Source of the DNA: Rhodamnia argentea
Taxonomy: Eukaryota > Streptophyta > Magnoliopsida > Myrtales > Myrtaceae
Direction: 5' to 3'
Assembly: GCF_020921035.1 (NCBI RefSeq)
Contig: NC_063155.1
Coordinates: 19,549,311-19,613,310, forward strand
DNA: 64,000 bases
Shown here in pieces: positions 21,673-44,563 of the stretch. Position numbers and translations under genes: made by a program. Every line of letters begins with the position of its first letter. Positions within the stretch are counted from its first letter, which is position 1. The notes beneath the pieces were generated by a model, which did not search any database, was not told the origin of the DNA, and saw nothing but the letters and a program-made list of their open reading frames with translations.

Positions 21673-23732
21673 AGAAATTCAAGAACTAAAGAGTATTTTC
21701 ACCCTGTCCTCAATTTTTAGGATTCTCAGAGTTTCTTGCTGCCTATTTTGTTGGGATTAACTTATGCTGATTCTGCAATCTGGGAAAAAGCTTGGTAATT
21801 TAGGGGCCTGGGTTCTAACAAACTGAGAAGGTGTATGGCCACACTAACATGCTGCATGTACTAAAGAACAAGTCCACATCAATTAGATCATGGTTGAGTC
21901 AATCGGCATCGTGTAGAACCAATGCACCAATTTGTTTGTTTCCCCTCCATAGCTCTTTTTGAGGCAAGAGTCTGGATGCGCTTAGCTGAGTAACCATGTC
22001 GAGGTTGAGGCGATTTGCTTTGCTAGTTTTATTCATGACCACAATGGAATGTTCTTTCCAAGTCCTGAATAATTGACATGGCTGTATTTCAGCTTTTGGA
22101 CTGAACTGGTTTCACATGATGTTCTATTTCAGCATTATCGCTCTATTTATTGACAAATATGCATATCGAGCTGAAATCTCTCAAAGCAGACTTTGATCAA
22201 CCGTGTGGAGTCTCAACGTAGGGCTGTCAAAAAAGCCCGATCCGACTCGAGCTGAACCCGCTTATTTTGGGTCTTGACGGGTCGAGAATTTTTCATGCTC
22301 GGGTATTAAGTGAATAATTGGGTTTCATGAACGGTTCGGTTCCAAACCGAAACATGTTAAAATACCCTATGCTATTACAGATCGAGAAGCAAATTCACCG
22401 TTCGTTCTCTCGCTCCCAAATCCATCTTCTCAGTTGGAAACTATCCAGCTCCCAAGCCATATCTCCATTGGAGACTCTCCAAGATGGTGAAGCTCTCTTG
22501 CTCCTGAATCTATCTTCTCCCATATTGCGAAGCTTTGTCGCTCATTTTTCTTCTCATCATCTTTGCGTCTACTGTAATAGGTGAAAGAGGGATGGATCCA
22601 TAGAAAATTATGACCATGAGCAAATCTTTATTCATAATCTCTTATACGGGAAATGTCAATATATACCATTAAGCTTTCACCACGCCATGATGAGATCTCT
22701 TAAATGCTAATAGAGTTTTGGCATATGAGCAAAAAGTTGGATGATTTTTAACGGGATGAAGGATTGGTTATGCAACTATATCATACATGATTAATTTCAA
22801 AAAATTCGAAAAGTTAGACCATAAAAATACAATATATACAAAGGTTGGCAGGTAGAAAATATTTACGGGCACAAAACAAGCTCTCTCTAAATAACTCGGT
22901 GTATATACACACATACAAATTTTGTAAAAAGTGCTATGGTCTCTTATTAACAAGTCATAAAAATAACTTTTGTAGTTTTCTGCATTTTATTTTTCTTGTT
23001 ATGTGTAGCTTTGAGAATCGTCAACAAAGTAACGTGTTATTTCTTTTGCTTTTTTTTCTTGTTAATACCACAAAAAAAACCCAAATTGGTATATATGTGA
23101 TAAATTTACCATAAATTATTTTCTTAACCACAAAAAACCCTAAAGCGATACGGTTGTGATAATTTTACCCCAAACCGGTGCATCTGTGACAAATTTACTA
23201 TCCGTTAGCTTTCGTTAAATCTAACCGTTAAAGTGCTAAGTTGTATGACATGTGGTAATTGACGAGTGTACTAGCTTAAGATTTTTACTTTCTGTTTGTC
23301 ATATGTGTATCAGTATGAAATTTTCGTGATATTAACCCAATTTAATGGAGAGTAAATTTGTCATAAGTATACTAATTTGAAGTTTTTCGTGATAAAAAAA
23401 AATTAGTGTATGATAAATCTGTCATATGTATACCAGTTTAAGATTTTTTGTGGTAAAAAAAATAATTTTGGGTAAATTTATCACAATGGTATCAATTTGG
23501 GATTTTTTGTAGTCAAAAAAATGATTTGAGGTAAATTTGTCATATGTGAATTAACAATTTTTCATGGTATTAATATTTTTTTTTTGTGGTCAAAACTTAC
23601 CTGTTATTTCAGAAAAAAGCAATTTTGTTGTAAGAATTGGCCGAAATCAAAATCCAAAAAAAAAAAAAAACGAGAAGAATATTATCCAAATGCAACTTGT
23701 CGAGCATGATGCTACACGGTCCTACTGAACAA
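21673..23732. other. Intergenic, repeats only
   Basis: No supported gene. At 22222 TAGGGCTGTCAAAAAAGCCC begins a stretch of 'gactcgagctgaacccg' and 'gacgggtcgagaatttttc' that looks like one end of a hAT-type non-autonomous element; the other end was not found. A foldback copy lies at 23061-23584. Frames at 22318-22584 and 22845-23114 have no recognisable content. Confidence 0.45.
23061..23584. repeat. Foldback non-coding element, family 1
   Basis: 524 bp. The left end GTTAATACCACAAAAAAAAC matches the right end, which reads ATTAATACCATGAAAAATTG on the other strand. The left arm carries 'ccaaattggtatatatgtga' and 'aaaccggtgcatctgtga'; the right arm carries 'taccagtttaagattttttg' in the opposite sense. 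The centre contains 'gttaaatctaaccgttaaag' and 'gacatgtggtaattgacgag'. It ends about 150 bp before the next gene's start codon and may lie in its promoter. Confidence 0.65.
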
Positions 23733-25428
23733 ATGAGAAGCCATCTTCTTCTTCATCCACCTCCCGCCACCGCCACTCCCTTCCTCGCTTCTTCTTCGCC
23801 GTCGCACTCCAACTCCACCAATCTCCTTCGCTACTGGCGACGCCGTTCTGCCAGGCCTCCTTCTCCTCCCGATGCTCTTCCCCGATGGGACTCCAATGCC
23901 GAGCCCATCCCCAGCGGACGCTCCGCGTTCGGTCTCGACAGTGAGGTCGACGACGATTGCGATGACGACGGTGGTGGTGGTTTCGGGTTCAATGGTGGGA
24001 GGAAGCAGAGGGTTTGGTGGTCTGGGTACGACGATGAAGTCGAGGACTTGGAGTTCGAGGGGGACGAGGAGTTTTGGGGATTTAAGGTAATTGCGTTGTG
24101 GCCACTCTCGGTTGTGATTGCGTGAGTGACTACATTGGTCTATTGCGTTTGTAAGTGTTTGATCGCTCTCCTTCGCTTGTGGTTCGTTTTGATTTGGCGT
24201 GCTTTCCGAAAGAACTGATTTTGAGATTGTGGCAGATGGTTTTTTGCTTTCGTGTTCATTCGTGCTCTTCAGTGAAACTTCATCGGACGTGAGGCAATTT
24301 CTTGTATTCTTACTAGGTGGTTTTGACTGAAAGTTCATAGGGTAAGAAGAAGTTGTGTTGTTATGTATTCAAAGAAGATAATCTGGAGGAATCAAAAGCT
24401 CTGAACTAACACTTACTTTTCAGAAGAGCAGGATTGGTGAATCAAGTTCGATGAAAGAGACACGTGAATTGCCTGTGGATCATCACGTTCTGTTTTCTTT
24501 GTTGCAATCTTTGCGTCTCTCAATTGAACTGAATGAAAACTTCAGAGTCTTCTTCTTACTTCATGAATTTTTGTAATGAAATAACTTGACATGAAGCAGT
24601 CCTTTAAGAGTACAACTAGGCCTCTGCTTGTTTCAATGGCAACCTAGGGAATGTCGGCTCAGGATCATAGTAATGGTTATTGTTAGTTACAATGAGTATA
24701 CTTCCTTTATGAAGGATCCAAGCAAACTTTGAGTGATTCTCACACTGCGCTGCTTTTAGCTGAAATAGTGCACTTGTTCTGTTCTTCCGAATGTTCATAT
24801 GTGAGTTTCATCTGTTCTCATGTGTATTTTGTCGATTTCTTTGAGTTGTTTGCTATCGAAACTAAATTTTTGCTGAATGCAGGTTTTACAAGCTTTTGGG
24901 TGGATGTTTCCGGCCATTGCCATATCATTGCTCCTAGGCACGGGTCCAAATGCGTTCATTATGGCCTTAGCAGTTCCATTGGGACAGACTTTGCTTTCCC
25001 TGGCATTTGAGAAAGTGTGGGGAGAGTCGAGCGAGAGGGATAGCTGGAAACCTCGTCCCCGGGCTAAAACCAAGAAAAAACCATTTGTGAATCCCAGAAG
25101 CGAAGGCCGAAAAAGCAGAGGGGAACAAGAAAATGGTTCTGCTGATGGGAGGAATGCTTATCAGTCTTGGGTGACAACAGATGGTCCGTATAGCAAGGCA
25201 GGCAGCGGAAGTAGGCGGAGGTTTGGTGGATGGGATGAACTAGACGAGAAAGCAGGGACACGGGAGGTTCCTAAGGGCGAAAGGAGTCGAAAGAGATGTG
25301 TGCCGTCGAAGCAATCAAAGAAAGGAAAGTTTAGTAGGATAGGAAGGGTAAGGGAAACTCCGTTGCTGGTGCGGCTTCTTATTGCTGCATTCCCATTTTT
25401 GGGCTTCTGGACAAAGTTACTCTTTTAA
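23733..25428 (+). CDS. Probable chloroplast membrane protein, unknown function
   Basis: Two exons (23733-24086, 24883-25428) joined in phase 0, 299 residues. The start chosen is MRSHLLLHPPPATATPF because what follows looks like a plastid transit peptide (Ser/Pro/Thr-rich, then WRRRSARP). In-frame ATGs at 23706, 23709 and 23637 would add 8-32 residues. Next come an acidic/Gly stretch (DDDCDDDGGGGFGF) and an acidic run ending EGDEEFWGFK. Exon 2 opens with two hydrophobic segments, about 119-140 (LQAFGWMFPAIAISLLLG) and 145-170 (FIMALAVPLGQTLLSLAF). A long basic, probably stromal, region follows (PRAKTKKKPF, ERSRKRCVPSKQSKKGK), then a C-terminal hydrophobic segment (VRLLIAAFPFLGFWTKLLF). I do not recognise a named family. 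Confidence 0.75.
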
Positions 25429-27267
25429 TTGAGTGAAAATTCAAAGCTGGAGATACTCCTTTTCTCTCTTTTTTTTTTTTACAGTAAAGCTGGGTATAAT
25501 CTACTAATTACATTCTTGCTTGCTTATGGCTGGAGAGAATGGTCTATCTGTTCCAAGTCAAATGATTGGCATTTTCCTCTGAGCTACACTCTGGTCAGTG
25601 GTCGAAACAAAGGCTTTTGTTCATGTACATGTACTGGATAATGTCAGTGATAAAGATTCGATGGAACAACAGATCCCGAGGGAATTGTGACCGACTGCTT
25701 TTGATTCTGGAGCAAAGAGAGAGAGAAAATGCGTCGTAGGATTTGTTTTTCGAGTAATAGCCAAGTCAGGATACAGAAGGAGACCCTGATTTGTATGGAG
25801 CTCAGACAGAGGCATGTGGAAGAGCTTTGGAGGAGGATGTCATGGAAGGACTGTGGCTTTTTCTTATTGAAGATTGCAGGGAATAGAGACTAGAGATTAG
25901 AAATTCCCCCATATATATACGGCACTGTAGAGGTTGGGAAATAGGTTACTATAGTGTTCTTCTTTGAACTCCCTAGACTGCTTAAAAACAAAATTGTCCA
26001 GAGAAGATGATCAAGGAAGCAAAAATCTCCAATAGCCACGGGCGCAATGCACTGGAAACATCTGTATTCATATGTTTTGGTTTTTGTGAATTATGCACTC
26101 CCTAGTCCCTAATAGCCTGGAAGCCCTGATTTGGACAATCGTATGGCAATACCGTAAATTATGTCTTGGCAAGTTCCTGGAGTGTCGATATTTGTAAGCT
26201 TTAGGAACGAAGCAAAGCTACACTAGTTGATAGATGAACTCTTCGATATTAGTGGGAAGTGGTTCTATTTGCCTCCATACACTATGATTCCTGCCTTGTG
26301 TTGTTTTGAACTAACACGAAACCAGTTAAACAACCTCACACGAAAGGGATTTCATTATAATCGCGATAGAGTTCAAAGGAATTCAGTATAATCTCAGTAG
26401 AGTTGAACTTGAGAAAAAGAGATTGGTTGTCTAAGAGTAGGCAGAGACAGGCCATTGTCTAATATCCAAGGTATACATTAATGCGCTCTAGTGGCAAAGT
26501 TCGGAAAGAGTTATTATCTTTGGCTTAAAGAAATAGCTAAATGTTTGAAACATTCAAAGAGCCGGACCACTCTGTAGTGCACTTATAAGTGCTCGTATAA
26601 CATTGCTTGAGACAGGTACAAAAAACTACCAGAAAAGACGACATGCTAACTGTTCTCCAAATGGAAAAGAGCAAGGCTGAAGAACCACATTAGGATTGAT
26701 ATTCTCCATTCAGCTGAGCTTTGTCAATCCGGTGACATTTACCATTTCTCTCCTGCTTAGGGCTAAAATAGTGAATCATTATGATCATAAATCCCAATGG
26801 ACTAAACTGATAGTTCTTAATCTCCTCAACACTCCACGAATAAAAAGCAGATACGCAAGCAGCACTCATCAGATGGCAGAAGGAGAGAAAATCGGGCAAA
26901 CCATTTTATACATACTCACGCCGAGCAAATTATTCCTCAGTTACATTCAAACCTCGATCATAAACTTATATTGCAAGAGATGTCCTTCATAGAAACAGCT
27001 TCCCCTTTGTCTTGAAAGAGGTATATACACTTGTACATCACATCCTCAATCCCTCCCTCCAAAAAGAAACTGTGGATGCAGAACTGTACAAAACACACCC
27101 CACAGTCTCTCTCTGCAGGATCAGAAAGATTACTGTACATCATGAACCCTTTATCCTAAAAAGCTTCCCTTCTTTCTTCCTCTAGTATACATTTATCATG
27201 AATAGATTAATGCCACCATACCAATGAAGTGACGCCATGAACTTTCTATTCACTCTGTGAAGATGTT
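25429..27267. other. Intergenic between converging genes
   Basis: 3' flanks of the plastid membrane protein gene (+) and the EDR1 gene (-), which converge here. About 25.43-25.95 kb is probably 3' untranslated sequence of the former, and about 26.9-27.27 kb that of EDR1. No coding region is visible between. Confidence 0.45.
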
Positions 27268-37068
<9,801 letters not shown>

Positions 37069-37250
37069 CTGCTCACCCTCGAAACAACTCTTCCCCGCGC
37101 TTTCTCTCTCTAGAATCGCTCGCTTCCTGTAATCCCCCGATCAATTCTCCGCCACAGTCACGCACGGGTTTCCATCTCTCTCTTCTCTCTCTCGCTCTCT
37201 CTCACCTCGGTGGGATTTTGGAGGAGTCAAGAGTCGAGACGAAGGAGTTG
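37069..37250 (-). promoter_or_regulatory. EDR1 5' leader with GA tract
   Basis: Upstream of the ATG at 37068 the transcribed strand is GA-rich: CT runs on the plus strand at 37102-37112 and about 37174-37202, including a long CTCTCTCGCTCTCTCTC segment. GA-rich leaders and promoters of this type are common in broadly expressed plant genes. The exact transcription start is not visible. Confidence 0.4.
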
Positions 37251-40200
37251 GGAGGGAAAACTTAGCGGAGCTGCGTTCGTCGACGGAAGGTAAATGGAAG
37301 GGCCTCATCATCGAGAAATTTACGAAACAGGGACTGGGGTGTCGCCTGTTCCTCTACGCGTGATTGGATTTTTCAGCGCGCCCCTCAGCCAATAGTACGA
37401 CTCCACGTGGTTTCTATTTTTATTTTTATTTTACGGGAGCGTGGAAAAGAGCAAATTAAAATCGTCGACGTGTCCCGGCGCAATCAATTTCGCGTCCCCA
37501 CATCTCCAAATTGACAACAATATGCCAAATTAACCCGTGTGAATTTTCTTATTTTCTTTGGACCAAAAAAAAATTCTTACTTTCTAAAAAAAAAATTAAC
37601 AAAATAAGATATTAAGAAAAAAAATCAGAATTTTTAATATTGAACGGTTGATATTGCCCAAAAATACCGACATAATAAATACGTCTATTGCAGGTGATGA
37701 CTATATTGTGAGGTAAGAGTGTAGATGTGGAATTGTAACGTTGTTTGGCGATGTTGGATGTTATTTTTTTCTTTTCTTTTTTTCACTTGTGTTAATGCTA
37801 ATCTTTGCATGGTCAACGTGTGTGGTGATGCGAGAATAATAAGGAAACTTCCGAACGTGTCCTTCTTCTCTTTCTTACTGATAATAATAAAGTTAATGGC
37901 CTCACATGTATTGTTCTTGTTAGCATGAGTCGTAGGATAAGCCGACTAGGAAGGTTGTAATTTTAGGAAATCCAATATTCTAGTCTGTTTAATTCCTGAT
38001 TTGTAGGAAATCCAATAGTGCATGGATCACAATAGATTGTCTTTGTGTATGTATATTTTGCATATCTATGATTGAATATATACGAAAAAAAGAAAGGAAC
38101 AATTATTCCTCTTGAATTCCTATGAAATCTCTTCTGTGCTACAGCTCTTAATATTAGAGTTAGCTATGTGTAATGGTGATTGTGGTGTGACATGCCGTGG
38201 TTGTATCACCTTGAAGTTAAGTATAGTAATTCCCATATGAACTGCTGTAAAGTGCCGCAGTAGTCGGGTGCTGCAACCGTTGGAGCCTAGCCACCACCGT
38301 CGAAAGACAAAGCTATCTTTACTCGTGCCGAGATGAGAGTTGGTTAGTCCTCGTCCAAACTCGACCCGAGCTACCATTAGGAGGGCTGATTCCGACCATC
38401 ACACAATGGCGGCAATGGTTCGTTGACCCTTGGCTCCATTGATAAGAGTCTCCAGCATTCCACTCCGCCGCCTCACTACTACCTCGTGCCCCTTGACTTT
38501 TCTACATATTGCTAAGAAGCCAAAATGTGTCGTGTTAGCACAAATAAAATAAATTGAGGGACTCAAAATCACAAGAAGAAAACCCTAATCGTACCTAAAG
38601 AAAAAGTTGGTAAGCGAGTAGCTAAAAAAGAAGAGTGCTCCAGGCTGGTGACCATTGCCGAAAAGAGGGTAAACCCTAATTTCACCTAAAGAAAAAGTTT
38701 GGATTAAGGCATAAATGTACTGCAGAAAAGAAGGTAAGTTATGAGCAAGAATCGAATATGAGGAACTTGATTTTGATTTTGGATTTCATGAGGGTCATTG
38801 CACTTGAAGGCTCTTCGCATTTAAGCCACTTCTTTTAGGTTGTGCTCTCCGATGATTTTTCCGGCGAAATGCAGGCAGGCAATCGCCGCCGTATCCGCAA
38901 AAAATTCATGGAAGTACACTCATTAGAGCGATTGGGGAATAGTATTGATTGCAACTAGATGGTGGTCCAGTGCCTCGGGCAATGCCAATTGCTATCCAAT
39001 CCCCTACACAAGTGATCTCTAAAGTTAACTACGTCGGCCTCTAGTGGTATCACTATCCTTATCCTAATATCTTTCTTAGTTCACTTATGGTTGTCTCTTC
39101 TCTCTATAATTTTAGATTTTCTTAGAGAGAGAGATGAGTCATCCATGGAGCGCATCATTTTCAAGCATTGAGATATACGTCATGCCTTGAGTAACAAATT
39201 CTTAGCACTAATTATATTTTGATTTTTTTTAAATCTAGACTAAAGTCCATTGAACCTTCGTCTCACGTGGGCCCCGTAAACCCAATTGTTAAAATATCGT
39301 TTAATGATCCATATCTTCATCTTATATGTATTCATCTTCATAAATTTCGCAAAATCAATGGTTGTGATTGCATTTCAACTATAGATTCGTGTCCTATCAA
39401 GAGAATTCTGCGACATCGAAAGATGCTCCACCTACTGTGGGGGGAGCAGGAGGAGGAGGAGGAGGAGAGATCAGATGGTCCATCATCTAGAAACCTTTGG
39501 GGAGGTGGTCATGCAATTCGTTCTTGCTCGGAAAGCTCCCTTTGATTTAACTAACTGCTCAAGCCTAGCCCACTAAAATATATGGGTCACCGCAACTTTA
39601 GGGACATATCTTTCTTGATCCCATAAAATAATTGCCTCTCTTGTATGAATTTGGTACCAACTTTGACTTTCAACCTTAGAACAAGCCTATGTGCACGCTG
39701 GCATTGCACATGATATCGGCAACTCAATGCATGTCGTGGTTCTGTAACAGTTTTAAAAAAAAAACAACCTTAATGTCTTCGAAGGCCTCAAGGTCATATT
39801 ACACACACACACATAAAATTACGAATAGAGAATAGTACATGTGAATAGTTTACGTAGAGGAAGAAGACTTCTACATCCTACACATAGCGTCTTTTTACCC
39901 AGCCGTGAGCAATTGACGTGTTAAAAGCCAAAAGGGTCGTGCTTTTCTAACCTTAACAGGAAGAAACTAGACTAATGATTATCAGATGAGGAATATGACA
40001 TTGCCCATGTTCATATTACACTTTGCTTGCATGTTGCCCTATAGGACCATGTTTTCTTCCTTTCTCTTTTTCGCCTCTTTCTCGATTTTCATGGCAAAGG
40101 TTTCCGCTCTAAAAATAAAGGGGAAGCAAAGAACAGAAAACATGTTGGACATAGACATGCGTACAGATTTGATTTACTAGATGACACGATAGACTTGTCA

Positions 40201-43200
40201 AGTAAATCAAATGTTATATTACTTACTGTATTTTTGTGAACTAGTCTTTATATCACTAGAACAATTACTTGCAAGATGGGCAATAAAAATAACGGCTCAT
40301 TAGAATAGGTAAGCCTCGAGATTCGTAAATTTTTCATGGCCGGGCTTTCTCCTCTTCTAATTTGGCTAAAATAATCCCTAACAAAGTGTTATGACCATTT
40401 CATCCATTATGGATACCGCCATCTTTCAGCGTGTTAAGTTTTCTTTGGTGTCCTTTTTTTTTTTTGTTGGAAAGTGATAAGATGATAGTACCGTTACTCT
40501 CTATTCTCCAAGAGAGTAACGGTGCTGTCCCCCACCATGGGTTTTACTAAGGAAACCGGACAAATTGTTCGTCCAGTTTCGTGAGATCTCATAGGTGGGC
40601 CACCAGATGGGATCCTTTAAATAGAAAATAATGAATGAATCAAATGAAAAAAAAAATAAGAATATAGAAAAGATAGTTACTAGAAACATGATTAATACAA
40701 AATATCTTCAATGTAAAAGGATTGGTTTAAATATCTTTGTTACTTTTGACCAAAAAGAGTTACTAGACAACCAAATGTAGGAATTCTATTAACTAAATCT
40801 TCAATCTAAAACAGTTTTCACACTTGTAGTCATGAGAAAAGAATCATCATTTAACAAAACGAATGCAATTATCAAAATTAAAATTTGGGTATTTAATTTA
40901 CAAAACTTAAAATATCGATAAATTCTGCTCTACCTTTGGCAATCCAACTTAACGTGAAAATCAAAATCATGATTGTCTCATGACTAGACAAAATCGGAAT
41001 TTATTCATTTTGTTTAGGTACATTAGACATGTTTGCATAAAAAAAAATTACCTCACATATATTTTTTTTTTTGGCTTTTTGTACAACCCCACTTTTTCAC
41101 CATGCTAGCCAACTTTCGTATTCTTTAGCTTGGTTGGCAGGTAGAAGATCGCCCCTCCTCCCCCAACTACGGTTTTCTCTTTGAAGAGCAGCCGCCACCC
41201 ATCTCAGAAAATTTGCTGAGCCACCCCCCCTCTTACCTCTTTCTCTCCCTACCTCCCCCTCACCTCTACCTCTTTCGTAGCTTAGTTTGTCTTTAATTTT
41301 CCTTGTCTTCGTGTATTTTTTCTCTCCCGATCAGCTGTAGGAGTTTGTGTTTGTGAATAAATTTCTACATGTGGTATTGGGTGAACGTGAAGACAAGTTC
41401 GGCCATTCATTTAATCGATAATTAACAAATCGAATGTTCATGACGTAGCTCCACAACTTTTTTAAGATTATACTGCTCTCCTCTTTCGATTTAGATTTGG
41501 ATCAAATTTTGGAGGTTTGCTCTCTCGAACTAGATCTAGATATGGATTTGGGAGTTCCTTACAAATATTTTATATGTATTTTTTCAATATGTTGACGTTG
41601 GTGTTTCTGCAAGGTGATGGTGATGAGGGCATTGACCGTAGACGTGCACCGCAAACCTTTGCAAATGAAGTGGGCGAGCTCGGTGTATGCTCATCATTGT
41701 ATCTGGTGATGGGCGGTCAAATGTTTATGATGTCGGATCTGTTCTAGAGGAATGAGAGTGTGCTTTCACCTGCAAACTGTACTTTGTTACATACTTTTAT
41801 ATTTTCACTTTCTTCTGCAGTTATTGGGGATTTGCTAGAATCGAAAGCCTTCTACGTACCTCTTGAGTATTCTAATATATGAATGCCTTCTTTCTTTTGA
41901 CCAAAAAAAGAAAACTTGGTCGGTACTACTTTGAAATTTCATTAAATTAGGTTAAAATATATGTATGATCACTAATTTGAGTCCCATTGTATTTATAATT
42001 TGTGAAAATGTTTTTTTGTGAGTACAATACAAAAAGACTGAGTTTTACACTTAAATTTCTCTTCAAATTGTTAGAAAGTTCAAAAGCATCGAATATATTT
42101 CTTTCTTGTTGATTTCATTTTTTTAAATTAAAATTTTCCAGTATTTCAGAATTTTTGTCTAGGCTTTTTCCAAATTTGCCCCCGCCGATTGCCAATTCCT
42201 TTTTAATGACCATTTGTGGTCAACAAAGCACCATTATTCATAGCACGTCCTTTTTTTTCTTCTGTGGGTCTCACTTTCCTTCCTTTTCATTCCACTTTTA
42301 GGATCTCTCTCTGAAAAAATGTCACCATAATCACCTTCGTAAAAAGTACAAAACTTAGTTGAATGATGTTTTTTAGGTCTAATTGGTGGCTGGACAATGT
42401 ACGGAAGCCCTTCTTTATTCAAAAACAACCAAATTTAATGTAAAGGAGGAATCCAACCATACTTTGCATCGCCACCAATAGACTTTACCGGCTAATAATC
42501 GAAAATGCATTTGGTGTGCCCACTAGTTTTGCACTTTCTCAAGAACTGAAAAAAAAGGGAAAAATTTACAATTAATATACTAAAATAAGAAGAAAAATTA
42601 CAATTTCTCACAAAAGACAACATTCATCTTTTACTGTGTCCGAACCATAATTAGAGGGACATATCAAAATATGCATCTTGAAATCATTTTGCCAAACAGA
42701 TTGCAGAAAAGAAAGAGGTCAACGGAAACAGTCCGAGGAAAATTTAAATAAAACAAATACTTAAAATCCACTGAAAAAAATCAAGTGCATGTTCAATCTC
42801 AACGTGATCAAAGAAATCAGTAAGTTCAATAGTTAGAAGTTAAGAAGCACGGATACTCTCTAAGGGCCTCTGTGTCTAACACGTGTCGGACCTCGATACA
42901 CATCCGACACTCTCCAACACAAGATCAACATGTGGTCAACATGTGTCGGACGTCCAATACGGGGTGAGCACTCCGGACACGCCAACCACACTCGAGTTCA
43001 GCATCCCGACACGTCGACATGCATGACTTCCATTTTAAGCATTTTCAATAAATTATGGGTCAAAATGCAAATTTATAGAGAATATATATACATATTTAAG
43101 TCATAATCTCAGTTACCCCAAAATAAATATACCCAGCCATTCTAAATAAATATATTCGTGAATCCCCAACAAAAGAAGAAGAAGAAGAAAAAGCATAATA

Positions 43201-43490
43201 AATTCATCTTTGATATATTTATCAATGTATGTATAAAAATATGCATTTAATATACAATGTGTCACAACCTAACCAGCATCAACACTTGCACCGATACGCA
43301 ACACGATGCGATATGACACGGCAATACGTCATTTCTCAAAAAATAGAGAATTTCAACAAGTTGGAATACGTTGTATATTAAACATGATTATATAAAAATA
43401 TCGGGACTTTTTTTTTCTTTTGTTAGGGATACACTGGTAGGTATATTTTTGGATTGACTGAGTATATTGATTTTGGGGTGGCTAGATATA

Positions 43491-44487
43491 AGGTGGGTTT
43501 GGTTCAAGTACTTGAAATGAGTGTGAGGAAATGCAAATGCCTTCAACCTAAAGGTGTTTAGGAAAATACTAATTGCGTTCAGTAAAATCTTATTTGAAAA
43601 TGGCTTTGGGTTAAATGGTGTTTGATAAAAGGGTTTTTTGGGTAAGGATTTTTTTTTTTTTTTTTGGGTAAGGGTGTTTAATAAAAGGTCTAATATCACC
43701 AAAAACTCCGAACTAGTATACCTATTGTAAATTTACCCAAAATTATTTTTTTTACCCACAAAAAATCTCAAACTGATATATTTGTGACAAATTTATCCCA
43801 AATTGGTATGTCCGTGACAAATTTACCCTATGTTAATTTTTGATAAATTTAACTGTCAAATTGCTGAGTTGGATGAAACGTGACAGTTGATGGGTATATT
43901 ATTTTAGGGTTTTTATCCTCTATTTGTCATAAGTTAATCATTTTGGGATTTTTCGTGATATTAATTCAATTTAACATAGAGTAAATTTTTCACAAATGTA
44001 CCAGTTTGGGGTATTTCTTGATCAAAATAATTGAATTATTGTAAATTTATCACAAATATACCAGTTTAGGATTTTTGGTGGTAAAAAAAATAGTTTGGGG
44101 TAAATTTATCACAGTTATACCAGTATATGATTTTTCATGGTAACAACCCTCGATAAAAACAACATTCCATATGGGTTTTGAATGTAATTTTTTAATTTTT
44201 AATTAAAAAATTAACCATTACCGGACCGGCGAAGAAGATAAACAGTAAAAAAGGGAGGCAAAATCGAAAATATAGGAAATTGATGAGGTTAGTTTTGAAA
44301 TAAAAAAATATTGGCATTTGGCCAAATGCTGAAAGCTCAATGATGGTTCCTACTAGCATTGGACTTTCGGCTTTTCCAAGGTCATCATTTGGTCAAATAC
44401 CGGCTTAATGCTGAACCAAATGCTTCAGCATTCTCCCAATAAACTTTGGGGCTGAAAGCTCTTTGGGAATGCCGAACCAAACCCACC
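43491..44487. mobile_element. TIR element with a foldback repeat inside
   Basis: A 997-bp unit whose ends are perfect 15-bp inverted repeats: left AGGTGGGTTTGGTTC, right GAACCAAACCCACCT. ATA flanks it on both sides (43488-43490, 44488-44490) as a possible 3-bp duplication. The outer parts are non-coding ('gcaaatgccttcaacc', 'catttggccaaatgctgaa'). The interior is occupied by the family 1 foldback element at 43687-44150, so the outer element was most likely about 530 bp originally. Confidence 0.6.
43687..44150. repeat. Foldback non-coding element, family 1 (nested)
   Basis: 464 bp. The left end GGTCTAATATCACCAAAAAC pairs with the right end, which reads AGGGTTGTTACCATGAAAAA on the other strand. 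The arms contain 'tatatttgtgacaaatttat' and, reversed, 'ataaatttatcacagtta' type units. The centre shows 'aactgtcaaattgctgag' and 'aaacgtgacagttgatggg', shared with the 18.4- and 23.1-kb copies. Confidence 0.65.
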
Positions 44488-44493
44488 TATATT

Positions 44494-44496
44494 ACT

Positions 44497-44534
<38 letters not shown>

Positions 44535-44563
44535 TGTATGTATGTATGTATGTATGTATGTAT
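44494..44563. repeat. Compound tetranucleotide microsatellite
   Basis: About ten units of AAGT followed directly by about seven units of ATGT, an uninterrupted compound repeat of about 70 bp. It starts within ten bases of the end of the TIR element at 44487. Confidence 0.9.
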
